The notes beneath the pieces were generated by a model. That model made no database searches and was not told the origin of the DNA. It saw only the letters and a program-made list of their open reading frames with translations. A DNA stretch of 64,000 nt from Lysobacter lycopersici (GTDB lineage Bacteria > Pseudomonadota > Gammaproteobacteria > Xanthomonadales > Xanthomonadaceae). Shown here piece after piece: positions 56,616 through 64,000 of the stretch; positions within the stretch are counted from its first letter, which is position 1, and each line of letters starts with the position of its first letter. The stretch covers positions 2,494,001 to 2,558,000 of the forward strand of contig NZ_CP041742.1 in assembly GCF_007556775.1 (NCBI RefSeq), read 5' to 3'. The translations under genes and the position numbers were made by a program.

Positions 56616-58211
56616 ATGAAGCGATTGCTTGGTGCATTCATGGTGCTTGCGGCGAGCGTGCCGATGGCGATGCTCGCGCGGAGCAGCGTGCGCGGATTCG
56701 CCGTCGCCTTGCCGCCGATCGGGCCGGTAAGCGCTTCACCGATGCAGGCACGAGAGGGGAAGATCGCCACTCGACTCGCGCGTGCCGCTGCATCCGATCG
56801 CAACATGACAGGCGCGGACGGACTCCGAAAACGCATGCCACTGCAATCGGGTGGCGCATCGTTCCATGCACGATCCGGGATCGATCGGCAGCTTGCTGCC
56901 TTGGGCCAGCCGGAGGATCCGTTCGCGCCCGTCTACGTGGTCACGTCGCGCAAGACCTACGACGGCATCCGTCATCTGGCGCGCACCAGCGTCGTCCGTC
57001 GCGACAGCATCGGTAACCAACTGGTCTTGTCCGAGATCCCGGAGCATCAGCTCGACGCGCTGGTCGGATACATCCACGAGCGGGAACGGCGCTGCGGCGG
57101 TTATTTCGCCTTCGATACGCGCGAACGGGCCGAGGCCTTCATCCGCGCGGATCGCTCGCGACAGGCGATCCAGCAGTCCACGCTCGCCGGCTACAGCCTC
57201 GACAACCAGGACACGGTGGACGCGTGGTTGCCGCAGGTCAGTGAACAGAACATCTACGACACCATCAACCAGCTGCAGGCGTACCAGAATCGCTACTACG
57301 CCAGCGCCACCGGCAAGTCGTCCGCGGAATGGATCCGCCGCCACTGGCAGGCGCTCGCTGCGGGGCGCGCCGACGTCAGCACCGAGCTGTTCACGGCGTG
57401 CGCGAACTGCAGCACCCAGCCTTCCGTGATCCTGACCATCCGCGGGATCGAACTGCCGAACGAGGTCGTGGTGCTCGGAGGGCACCTGGATTCGATCAAC
57501 GCGAGCGATCGCAACAATCTCGCGCAGCGCGCGCCCGGGGCGGACGACGATGCTTCGGGCATCGCCACCCTGACCGAGGTGCTGCGCGTGGCCATGGCAA
57601 GCGGCTGGCACCCGAAGCGCACGGTGAAGTTCATGGGCTATGCAGCGGAGGAAGTCGGTCTGCGTGGCTCCGCGGCGATCGCGCAATCCTTCCGCAACGC
57701 CGGGACCAACGTGGTCGGCGTTCTGCAATTGGACATGACCAATTACAAGTCGGGTGCGGTCACGGACATGAAGCTGATCAGCGACTACTCCAACACCGAT
57801 CTGAAGGCATTCTTCGTGCAGTTGTTCGATGGTTATCTCGCGCCCAGGGGATTCACCCGCAGCGCGGTGGCCTGCGGATACGCCTGCTCCGACCATGCAT
57901 CATGGACTGCGGCGGGATATCCGGCGGCGATGATGTTCGAAGCCGGGGATCCGAACGGCGATTTCCCCTACATCCACACGACCCTGGACACGTTGTCGAC
58001 GATGGGCGAGTCGGCCCGGAACAGCGTCAAGTTCGCGCAGTTCGGCCTGGCGTTCCTGGGCGAGACGGCGAAGACTTCATTGTGGGCGACCGCCGACTGC
58101 AGATTGCCGCCAAGGGCTTCACTGGCCGCTTCGGCCAACCTGCAGGCGTCGCCGGGCCTGATCAGTCCGTTGCCTCGAACCGGTTCGCATCCACGTTCTT
58201 CCTTACCTTGA
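56616..58211 (+). CDS. secreted M28 aminopeptidase, leucyl-aminopeptidase type
   Basis: This is a 531-residue zinc exopeptidase resembling the Vibrio proteolyticus aminopeptidase. N-terminal hydrophobic signal (about 1-24), propeptide to about 210, then the M28 fold with zinc ligands in GGHLDS (near 290), GADDDASG (near 310), AAEEVGLRG (near 343), QLDMTNY and HTTLDT (near 455). A Cys pair CGYACSDHASW is near the active site. The last ~40 residues after GETAKT look unlike the family and run 50 bp into the convergent asparaginase gene. It probably trims peptides made by the M4 enzymes. Confidence 0.93.
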   Translation: MKRLLGAFMVLAASVPMAMLARSSVRGFAVALPPIGPVSASPMQAREGKIATRLARAAASDRNMTGADGLRKRMPLQSGGASFHARSGIDRQLAALGQPEDPFAPVYVVTSRKTYDGIRHLARTSVVRRDSIGNQLVLSEIPEHQLDALVGYIHERERRCGGYFAFDTRERAEAFIRADRSRQAIQQSTLAGYSLDNQDTVDAWLPQVSEQNIYDTINQLQAYQNRYYASATGKSSAEWIRRHWQALAAGRADVSTELFTACANCSTQPSVILTIRGIELPNEVVVLGGHLDSINASDRNNLAQRAPGADDDASGIATLTEVLRVAMASGWHPKRTVKFMGYAAEEVGLRGSAAIAQSFRNAGTNVVGVLQLDMTNYKSGAVTDMKLISDYSNTDLKAFFVQLFDGYLAPRGFTRSAVACGYACSDHASWTAAGYPAAMMFEAGDPNGDFPYIHTTLDTLSTMGESARNSVKFAQFGLAFLGETAKTSLWATADCRLPPRASLAASANLQASPGLISPLPRTGSHPRSSLP

Positions 58212-58650
58212 GCGGATCCCAGATGCGGCCGTTCATGGCGATGTAGACGCCGGGCGGCAGTGACTGCACCGCGCCGACCGCGGTGCCGATGTTGAACTCG
58301 GCATCGGAGCCGCGGAAGCGCGCGGGATTCAGCGCGCCGGTGAGCACGATGGTCTTGCCGGGAATGGTCGCGAGCACCTTCGCGGTCTCGACCATGGTGT
58401 CGGTGCCGTGGGTGATCAGCACGTGGCTTTCGTCCTGCGCGGCGATGGTCGCGCGCAGCAGTTCGCGGTCGGCGGCGCCGATGTGCAGCGAATCCTTGCG
58501 GATCAGCGGGATCACCCGGAAGCGGAACGCGACGCCGAGTTCCTCGAGAATGCGGCCGATCTGCGGCTCGCCGACCTGGTAGTCCGACTTGTCGTCGAAG
58601 TACACCTTGTCGATGGTGCCGCCGGTGGTGACGATGAGCAGGTTGTCCAT
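58162..58650 (-). CDS. one-domain asparaginase-like protein
   Basis: This encodes 162 residues equal to only the N-terminal domain of bacterial L-asparaginases. Both threonine motifs are present: VTTGGTIDK near residue 7 and THGTDTMVET near residue 75. The C-terminal half of a normal asparaginase (about 330 residues) is missing, and no remnant follows downstream. Similar short forms exist in Xanthomonadaceae, so it is probably a stable variant with unknown activity. An in-frame ATG at 58674 is possible. Confidence 0.85.
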   Translation of the reverse strand: MDNLLIVTTGGTIDKVYFDDKSDYQVGEPQIGRILEELGVAFRFRVIPLIRKDSLHIGAADRELLRATIAAQDESHVLITHGTDTMVETAKVLATIPGKTIVLTGALNPARFRGSDAEFNIGTAVGAVQSLPPGVYIAMNGRIWDPLKVRKNVDANRFEATD

Positions 58651-58670
58651 TCCCGCATTGTCGCGCGAAT

Positions 58671-60251
58671 TCAAGTCGGCGGCAGCCCCAATGCCACCCG
58701 CAACGGGTCGAGCCGCGTGCCGTAACGGGCGGCGCGGGCTGTGTCGCCACGCAGCGGTTGCCGCACCTGCGCCGCGCTGGCGGTGCGCACGCTACGCCCG
58801 GCGCGGTGGAAATCGAGGCAGGCCGGGTCGAAGGCGAGGCCGCAGGCCGAAAGCAGTTCGCGCACGCGGGTCTCCGGATCGGCGATCAGGTCCTCGTAGC
58901 TGAGCAGGCGCACGCGCGCCGGATCGCGGGCACGGATCGCGTCCATCGCCCGTTCGCTGCCGCGCAGGCAGGCGGCGATGTCGTCGAAGTCGCAGGAAAA
59001 GTGCGGCAGCTGGTAGAACGGCTGGCGGTAGCACGACCACGCGGTTTCCAGCGGATCGCGCCGGGTTTCGAGCACGGTTGCGCCGGGCAGCATCGCGCGC
59101 AGCACGCCGGCGAGCTTCCAGTTCTCCGGCATCTTGTCGGTGAAGCGCGGCTTGCTCGAACGCCAGCGCGCGGTGCGCTGCAGGTAGTCGCGGCCCATGC
59201 GTTCCCAGTCGTCGGCGTTCGCATCCGCGACCCATTGCGGGAACGGTTTTCCGCGCCGCTTCGATTCGGCCTGGACGACGTCACCGAGGTCGGGCAGTTC
59301 GCTCGCGCCTTCCACTTCCGGATGCGCGGCGAGGATCTGTTCGAACAGGGTCGAACCTGAGCGCGGTAGGCCGACGATGAAGATGGCTTCGCGCCCGAGG
59401 TCGGGATCGCGCGCAGCGGGCAGCGACGCCGTCGCGGCCAGCATGGCATCGACGAAGCCTTCGAACGCGGCGCGGCTCCACGGTGCGCGTTTGCGAAGTC
59501 GCGCGTTCGCATCGCCCAGCGCGGAAAACGCCTCGCCGTAATGGCCCAGCGCTTCCTCGCCCGCCCCGAGTGCATAGGCCATGGCGATGCGGTCTTCCTC
59601 GCCGATGTCGCCGCGCGCGAGGTGCGTGCGCAACGCCGCGCAATCCCCGGCTGAAAGCGGCTGGCTCTTGATGTTCGCCAGCCCGCGCCAGGCATCGCCG
59701 CAAGCGGGGTGGAAGCGCAGCGCGGAGCGATACGACGCCGCGGCTTCGTCGAAGCGACCGAGGTGCAGCAGCGCGTCGCCGGCGAGGATGTGCGCGGGCA
59801 GGAATTCCGGCGCCAGCGCGCGGCAGTGTTGCAGCGCATCGAGCGCGGCCTCGCTGTCGCCGGCGAGTTGCAGGTTGCGGCCGAGGTTGAACCACGGCAT
59901 CGGCTGGTCCGGCGCGAGCGTGCAGGCGCGGCGCCAGCTGGCGAAGGCGCCATCGCGATCGCCGTTCGCGATCGACGCATTGCCGAGGTCGGAGTGCAGC
60001 AGAGCGTCATCCGGATGCGCGGAAATCGCACCCCGCAGCATCGCCGTCGCTTCGCCCGCGCGCTGTTGGCGCAGGCGCAGGATCGCGCCGACGCGCAAGA
60101 CTTCCGCGTGGCGCGGGAAACGCGTTCGCAATCCGGCGAGCAGGCGTTCGGCTTCGTCGAGGCGACCGTCGCGGATTGCGCGCGCCGTGGCCTGCAACGC
60201 GGCCACGGCGTCCGGCGCAAGGCCGGCCATGCGCAGGTCGTTCGCGGACAT
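58671..60251 (-). CDS. TPR-containing sulfotransferase
   Basis: This encodes 526 residues: TPR region (about 1-250) and a sulfotransferase domain (about 285-510). PAPS 5'-phosphosulfate loop GLPRSGSTLFEQIL near residue 293 and the later ETRRDPLETAWSCYRQPF (3'-phosphate region) fit the family. The acceptor is unknown; TPRs may bind a protein or peptide acceptor. Cytoplasmic. It begins next to the DUF2069 stop, with no gap. Confidence 0.9.
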   Translation of the reverse strand: MSANDLRMAGLAPDAVAALQATARAIRDGRLDEAERLLAGLRTRFPRHAEVLRVGAILRLRQQRAGEATAMLRGAISAHPDDALLHSDLGNASIANGDRDGAFASWRRACTLAPDQPMPWFNLGRNLQLAGDSEAALDALQHCRALAPEFLPAHILAGDALLHLGRFDEAAASYRSALRFHPACGDAWRGLANIKSQPLSAGDCAALRTHLARGDIGEEDRIAMAYALGAGEEALGHYGEAFSALGDANARLRKRAPWSRAAFEGFVDAMLAATASLPAARDPDLGREAIFIVGLPRSGSTLFEQILAAHPEVEGASELPDLGDVVQAESKRRGKPFPQWVADANADDWERMGRDYLQRTARWRSSKPRFTDKMPENWKLAGVLRAMLPGATVLETRRDPLETAWSCYRQPFYQLPHFSCDFDDIAACLRGSERAMDAIRARDPARVRLLSYEDLIADPETRVRELLSACGLAFDPACLDFHRAGRSVRTASAAQVRQPLRGDTARAARYGTRLDPLRVALGLPPT

Positions 60252-60581
60252 TCAGCGCTTCTTCGCGAAGCGTGCACGCAAGCCGGGCAGGCTGGCCGCG
60301 AACACGACGGCGAGGGAGAGCGCGAGCGCCCACCACGCGAACATGCGTTCCGGCGGCCGCGTCCACGCGACCATCACCGCATGCGAGAACCAGGCGAGGG
60401 CGAGCACGCCGGACCAGAAGCCCGCGGTGCGCCGGCTGGTCGCGACCGCGACCGCGCACAGCGTCGGCGGCAATGCGAACACCAGCATCGCTGCGACTGG
60501 ATGCGCATCGCGCGCGAACCAGAATGCATACAGCGTGGCCAGCAGCAACAGTGCCACGATCAGGATGTTGCGCGCGTTCAT
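60252..60581 (-). CDS. DUF2069 membrane protein
   Basis: This encodes 109 residues with four hydrophobic segments (ILIVALLLLATLYAFWF, AMLVFALPPTLCAVAV, FWSGVLALAWFSHAVMVAW, WWALALSLAVVFAASL). DUF2069 genes usually follow wrbA in gammaproteobacteria; here the start overlaps the wrbA stop as ATGA. Function unknown. Confidence 0.88.
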   Translation of the reverse strand: MNARNILIVALLLLATLYAFWFARDAHPVAAMLVFALPPTLCAVAVATSRRTAGFWSGVLALAWFSHAVMVAWTRPPERMFAWWALALSLAVVFAASLPGLRARFAKKR

Positions 60582-61171
60582 GCCGAAAGCTTCGCCGCGA
60601 GCGTCGCCACGCGCCGGCCGAGCGAACGCGCGAGTTGCGCTTCCTCGTCCGTGGGTTGCGGTTCGTCGTGCACGCCGGCGACATGGCTGGCGCCATAGGG
60701 CGTGCCGCCGCTGCGGGTGGTGTTGAGCGCGGCTTCGGTGAACGGGATTCCCGCGACCACGCAACCGTGGTGCAGCAATGGCACGAGCATGGTGAGCAGG
60801 GTCGATTCCTGCCCGCCGTGCATGGTCGCGGTGGAAGTGAACACGCCGGCGGGCTTGCCGACCAGGGTGCCGCTTGCCCATTCGGCGCCGAGCGAATCGA
60901 TGAAGTGCTTCATCGGCGCGGCCATGTTGCCGAAGCGGGTGGGGCTGCCGAGCAGCAGGCCCGCGCATTCGGCGAGGTCGCGTTTTTCGACATACGGCGC
61001 ACCATCCTCGGGCTCGGGCGGCGCGGCGACCTCGGTGACGGGCGCCACCGGCGGCACCGTGCGCAGGCGCGCGGCCATGCCCTCCACCTCGCCGATGCCG
61101 CGCGCGATCTGCCGGGCCAGTTTCGCCACCGAACCGCCGCGGCTGTAGTAGAGCACCAGGATTTCGGGCAT
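60578..61171 (-). CDS. wrbA: NAD(P)H:quinone oxidoreductase, WrbA type
   Basis: This is a 197-residue flavodoxin-like FMN enzyme carrying out two-electron quinone reduction, avoiding semiquinone radicals. ILVLYYSRGGSVAKLARQI (FMN phosphate site), GSPTRFGNMAAPMKHFIDS and STATMHGGQESTLLTMLVPLLHHG are WrbA signatures. Cytoplasmic. First gene of a wrbA-DUF2069-sulfotransferase-asparaginase minus-strand group, divergent from yihY. Confidence 0.95.
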   Translation of the reverse strand: MPEILVLYYSRGGSVAKLARQIARGIGEVEGMAARLRTVPPVAPVTEVAAPPEPEDGAPYVEKRDLAECAGLLLGSPTRFGNMAAPMKHFIDSLGAEWASGTLVGKPAGVFTSTATMHGGQESTLLTMLVPLLHHGCVVAGIPFTEAALNTTRSGGTPYGASHVAGVHDEPQPTDEEAQLARSLGRRVATLAAKLSA

Positions 61172-61241
61172 CGCGTCCTCCGTCGCGCAAGCATAGGCGA
61201 TGCCGCGCCGCCATTGCGGGCCATGCGGTACCCTTCGGCCG

Positions 61242-62513
61242 ATGGAGCCACTGGATTCCCTCTACCGCTGGGGCGACCGGCTGCGCGATCCGGCGCGGGC
61301 GAAGGCCTTCTTCCGTTTCCTCGGACGGCGTTTCCTCGACGACCGTCTGTTCGAGGCCGCGGGTGCGCTTTCGTACACCACGGTATTTGCGCTGGTGCCG
61401 CTGTCGCTGGTGGTGTTCGGCGTTCTCTCGGCGTTCCCGGCGTTCAAGGAATGGACCGGCGCGCTCACCGATTACATCTTCGCCAACTTCGTGCCGAGCG
61501 CCGCGGAGAGCCTCAAGGGCAACCTCGCGAGCATCACCGACAGGACCAAGACGCTCACGACCGCCGGCGTGATCGCCCTGATCGTGTCGCTGCTGATCAC
61601 CCTGCACAGCGTCGAGGCCACCTTCAACCGCATCTGGCGGGTGAAGACCGCGCGGCCCAAGGTCGGGCGCTTCCTCGTGTACTGGACGGTACTCACGCTT
61701 GGCGGGTTGGTCGCGACCGCCAGCCTTGCCTTGTCCACGCGCTTCTTCGCGCTGGCGATTTTCGAGACCGCGCCGGGCCGCTGGCTGGAAGCCCTGATGC
61801 TGCGGCTCGCGCCGATGGCGATCGAACTGTTCGCCTTCGCCGCCATCTTCAAGGTCGTGCCGCACCGCACCGTGAAATGGCGGCATGCATTCGCCGGCGC
61901 GGCGCTGTCGGTGGTGCTGTTCGAACTCATGAAATGGGGCATCGGCCTGTACCTGGGCAGCTTCAACTCCTACCAGAAGATCTACGGCGCATTCGCCGCG
62001 GCGCCGGTCCTGCTGCTGTGGATCTACCTCGGCTGGAGCACGATTTTGTTCGGCGCTTCGTTCGCGTCCTCGATGTCGGCGTTCCGCTACCAGCCTGTGG
62101 CGATGCGCTTGCCGGTCGGCTACGAGTTGTACGGCCTGCTGCGCATGCTCGGGCGCTTCGCCGAGTTCCGCCAACGCGGGCGTGGCCTGCATAGCGACGA
62201 ACTGCAGCAGCTGGAACCGATGCTTACCGACGCGCTGGTGCAGGAATTCCTCGGCGAACTGTGCGAAATCGGCTTGCTGAGTCGCGCCGAATCCGGCGAA
62301 TGGCTGCTGTCGCGCGATCTCGACGACGTTTCCCTCGGCGAACTCTACGAAGCCTGCGGCTTGCGCGTGCCGGTGGCCGAGGCGCACCTGCCATGCCGCG
62401 ACGACGAGCTCGGCGTCGCCGCGAGCGAAGCACTGGACCGGTTGCGCATGCCCTTGCGCGAATTGTTGAAGCGCAAGGTGTCCACGCTTTACGAAGAGAA
62501 GGCCTCCCCATGA
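61242..62513 (+). CDS. YihY-family inner-membrane protein
   Basis: This encodes 423 residues with about six hydrophobic segments (45-275) followed by a cytoplasmic C-terminal region of about 145 residues. Typical YihY/virulence-factor-BrkB phrases: EAAGALSYTTVFALVPL, HSVEATFNRIWRV, KWRHAFAGAALSVVLFELMKWG and FNSYQKIYGAFAAAPVLLLWIYLGW. Earlier annotation as RNase BN is not supported. Transport function is suspected. The stop overlaps the next start (ATGA). Confidence 0.93.
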   Translation: MEPLDSLYRWGDRLRDPARAKAFFRFLGRRFLDDRLFEAAGALSYTTVFALVPLSLVVFGVLSAFPAFKEWTGALTDYIFANFVPSAAESLKGNLASITDRTKTLTTAGVIALIVSLLITLHSVEATFNRIWRVKTARPKVGRFLVYWTVLTLGGLVATASLALSTRFFALAIFETAPGRWLEALMLRLAPMAIELFAFAAIFKVVPHRTVKWRHAFAGAALSVVLFELMKWGIGLYLGSFNSYQKIYGAFAAAPVLLLWIYLGWSTILFGASFASSMSAFRYQPVAMRLPVGYELYGLLRMLGRFAEFRQRGRGLHSDELQQLEPMLTDALVQEFLGELCEIGLLSRAESGEWLLSRDLDDVSLGELYEACGLRVPVAEAHLPCRDDELGVAASEALDRLRMPLRELLKRKVSTLYEEKASP

Positions 62514-63085
62514 TCCGTTCCACCGCGTTGCGCCTGTGCTTGCCATTGCTGTTCGCCGTGATCGTCCTCCCCGGTTGCAAGCGCGAACAACCGCAGCCGG
62601 CACCGAAGCCAACGGCACCCGTCGCGAGCACGCCGAAACCGGCGGCACCCGCGAACGTGGATTTCCCCACGCTCAAGCTCACGACCGTCGACGGCAAGGC
62701 CTGGGACCTCGCCGCGCAACGCGGGCAGTGGGTGGTGGTGAACTTCTGGGCGACCTGGTGCGGGCCGTGCCTGAAGGAAATGCCGGAGCTGTCCGCGCTC
62801 GATGCGATGCGCGAACACGTCGAGGTGATCGGCCTCGACTACGAGGACATCGAGCCGGATGCGTTGAAGGCGTTCCTCAAGCAGCATCCAGTGGTGTATC
62901 CGATCGCGATCGTGGACGTGTACGACCCGCCCAAGGATTTCGAAGCGCCGCGCGGACTTCCCAACACGTACCTCATCGCGCCGGACGGCAAGGTCGCCAG
63001 GCGTTTCCTGGGCCCGATCACGGCGAAGGACATCGACGATGCCATCGCCAAGGCCGGTGGTCCGCCCTTGCCGAAAGCCGGTTGA
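62510..63085 (+). CDS. TlpA-like thiol-disulfide lipoprotein
   Basis: This encodes 191 residues. Lipobox LPGC with lipidation at Cys23, a Pro/Ala linker (about 27-50) and a thioredoxin fold of the TlpA/ResA type with active site WCGPC (Cys84, Cys87) preceded by VVVNFWAT. The late cis-Pro segment GLPNTYLIAPDG is typical. It probably reduces disulfides in the periplasm. Overlaps yihY by 4 bp and is followed after 4 bp by acylphosphatase. Confidence 0.93.
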   Translation: MIRSTALRLCLPLLFAVIVLPGCKREQPQPAPKPTAPVASTPKPAAPANVDFPTLKLTTVDGKAWDLAAQRGQWVVVNFWATWCGPCLKEMPELSALDAMREHVEVIGLDYEDIEPDALKAFLKQHPVVYPIAIVDVYDPPKDFEAPRGLPNTYLIAPDGKVARRFLGPITAKDIDDAIAKAGGPPLPKAG

Positions 63086-63089
63086 TGCG

Positions 63090-63359
63090 ATGCCCGCCGC
63101 GCGTTTCCTCGTCGGCGGCAAGGTGCAGGGCGTGTTCTTCCGTGCCTCGACCCGCGAGCAGGCGTTGAAGCTCGGTCTATCCGGTTACGCGAAGAATTTG
63201 CCGGATGGCCGGGTCGAAGTGCTGGCGGAAGGCGACGCCGCCGCGCTCGATGCGCTGGAACGCTGGCTGCACGTCGGTCCGCCGATGGCGAGGGTGGGTG
63301 CGGTCGAGCGCACAGATGCCGTGGAACGCGGGTCGGAGCAAGCGTTCGGGATCCGATAG
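63090..63359 (+). CDS. acylphosphatase
   Basis: This is an 89-residue cytoplasmic enzyme hydrolysing acyl phosphates. Motif GKVQGVFFRASTREQALKLGLSGYAKNLPDGRVEV contains the active-site Arg (phosphate loop, FFR) and Asn (KNLPDG). Length is the family standard. ATG 63090 gives the normal N-terminus MPAARFLVGG. Confidence 0.94.
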   Translation: MPAARFLVGGKVQGVFFRASTREQALKLGLSGYAKNLPDGRVEVLAEGDAAALDALERWLHVGPPMARVGAVERTDAVERGSEQAFGIR

Positions 63360-63467
63360 GGTCGCACGCTCAGGCAAGCATGAACTCGCCATGCGGTTTT
63401 TGGCCGGCGCCATCCGTTAACTGCGTTTTCCGAGGCAGGCACTGTTGCCTGACCGAGGAACCGTCCC

Positions 63468-63992
63468 ATGCGTTGTACAACTCTTCTGTCCGGAATCTCG
63501 ATTTTGGCGCTTGGCATAACCCTTAGCCTGCCGGCCGATGCCGTGACACAGGCACGCAGGATTCGAGCCCAAGCCGGGCAGGCGTGCCAGCTCAGCATTC
63601 CGACCACGGATACCAAGGTACGACCGAAAGCCACCGGGTTCCGCAACGAGGGGACCACGAACGCCTTCGTGATCTGCGGTTTCCCGACTCCTGACGGCGA
63701 TCTCACTGCATTCGTCTTGAATTTCCAGCCCCTGGATACTGTCGATCACCCGATAAGTTGCACGGGCGTGAACGGCAGTGCTTTCAGCAACCCTGTCTAT
63801 GTCACGAAGAACGCGTCCACCGGAGCGAACCCGAGCGGCGGCAGCAGCCTGACCTGGGATGCGTCGGATTTCGGTGGGACGGCCGGCAGCAACCTGCCGG
63901 GAAGCGGGTACTTTTCCGTGACATGCGTCTTGCCCGGCCAAGCCACAATTCCCAGCGGATACGCAGACTACAACGAAGACGTCGGCGCCTGA
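63468..63992 (+). CDS. four-cysteine exported family, copy 5
   Basis: This encodes 174 residues: signal peptide about 1-25 (ISILALGITLSLPADA). Family domain: GQACQLSIPTTDTKVRPKAT, FRNEGTTNAFVICGF, ISCTGVNG, WDASDFGGTAGS and FSVTCVLPGQATI, ending NEDVGA. In the ACQL-VIC block its DNA is almost the same as in copy 1, 16 kb away, with few base differences, pointing to recent duplication or gene conversion. It stands alone after acylphosphatase; the 108-bp spacer contains a GGCA-rich hairpin (AGGCA / TGCCT). The window ends 8 bp after the stop. Confidence 0.83.
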   Translation: MRCTTLLSGISILALGITLSLPADAVTQARRIRAQAGQACQLSIPTTDTKVRPKATGFRNEGTTNAFVICGFPTPDGDLTAFVLNFQPLDTVDHPISCTGVNGSAFSNPVYVTKNASTGANPSGGSSLTWDASDFGGTAGSNLPGSGYFSVTCVLPGQATIPSGYADYNEDVGA

Positions 63993-64000
63993 GCCATCTT

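Noticed and set aside
61242-62513. Ribonuclease BN annotation for the YihY protein
   Set aside because: YihY is an integral membrane protein without metallo-beta-lactamase motifs; that label is historical.

Overview
The window is high-GC chromosomal DNA of a gammaproteobacterium of the Lysobacteraceae (Xanthomonadaceae), most likely Lysobacter, Luteimonas or a near relative. The evidence is the lptD-surA-pdxA-rsmA-apaG-apaH block, an ahpC-ahpF-oxyR order resembling the one known from Xanthomonas, a three-subunit pntAA/pntAB/pntB transhydrogenase, a proline iminopeptidase of the Xanthomonas type, a cluster of secreted M4 and M28 peptidases, and many short palindromic intergenic repeats typical of this family. 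No rRNA, tRNA, CRISPR array, prophage or intact insertion sequence was seen.

Layout. 1-2.2 kb: end of an ABC-transporter permease, an isoaspartyl peptidase, and an AT-rich orphan gene next to a REP hairpin. 2.4-7.4 kb: peptide/proton symporter, then dgkA, a TerC-type membrane protein, LemA and two TPM-domain proteins. 7.5-10.9 kb: lgt-thyA-unknown exported protein-folA. 10.9-20 kb (minus): a membrane TPR protein, then apaH, apaG, rsmA, a CsaA-like gene, pdxA, surA and lptD in a tightly overlapping chain of envelope, cofactor and ribosome genes. 20-25 kb: msrB, a histone-deacetylase-like hydrolase, a cob(I)alamin adenosyltransferase, a DUF6580 membrane protein, and two overlapping ubiquinone hydroxylases. 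25-30 kb: an Ala-rich secreted protein, a deaminase, glnS, a DMT transporter and msrA. 30-35.8 kb (minus): the peroxide-defence operon ahpC-ahpF-VOC-oxyR-unknown-capA-like-unknown, with an OxyR-like operator upstream of ahpC. 35.9-40.6 kb: prmC, pip, a small membrane protein, a Nudix hydrolase, a 5'-3' exonuclease and a nitroreductase, separated by REP elements. 40.6-47.2 kb: a DUF1631 protein and the pnt operon, which is split by an oppositely oriented ECF-sigma gene set.

47.2-58.2 kb and 63.5-64 kb form the accessory part. Two M4 metallopeptidase paralogues share a promoter and leader but carry different C-terminal modules (two PPC domains or one PKD domain). An M28 aminopeptidase lies nearby. 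Interspersed are five copies of an apparently uncharacterised family of exported proteins of about 180 residues with four invariant cysteines. This secreted-protein island is the most novel part of the window. 58-63.4 kb is housekeeping again: a one-domain asparaginase, a TPR-sulfotransferase, a DUF2069 protein, wrbA, yihY, a TlpA-like lipoprotein and an acylphosphatase.

Functionally, the window joins envelope biogenesis (lptD, surA, lgt), oxidative-stress repair (ahpCF, oxyR, msrA, msrB, wrbA, pnt NADPH supply), folate/thymidylate metabolism (thyA, folA) and extracellular protein degradation (M4, M28 and pip, which together could take proteins down to amino acids).
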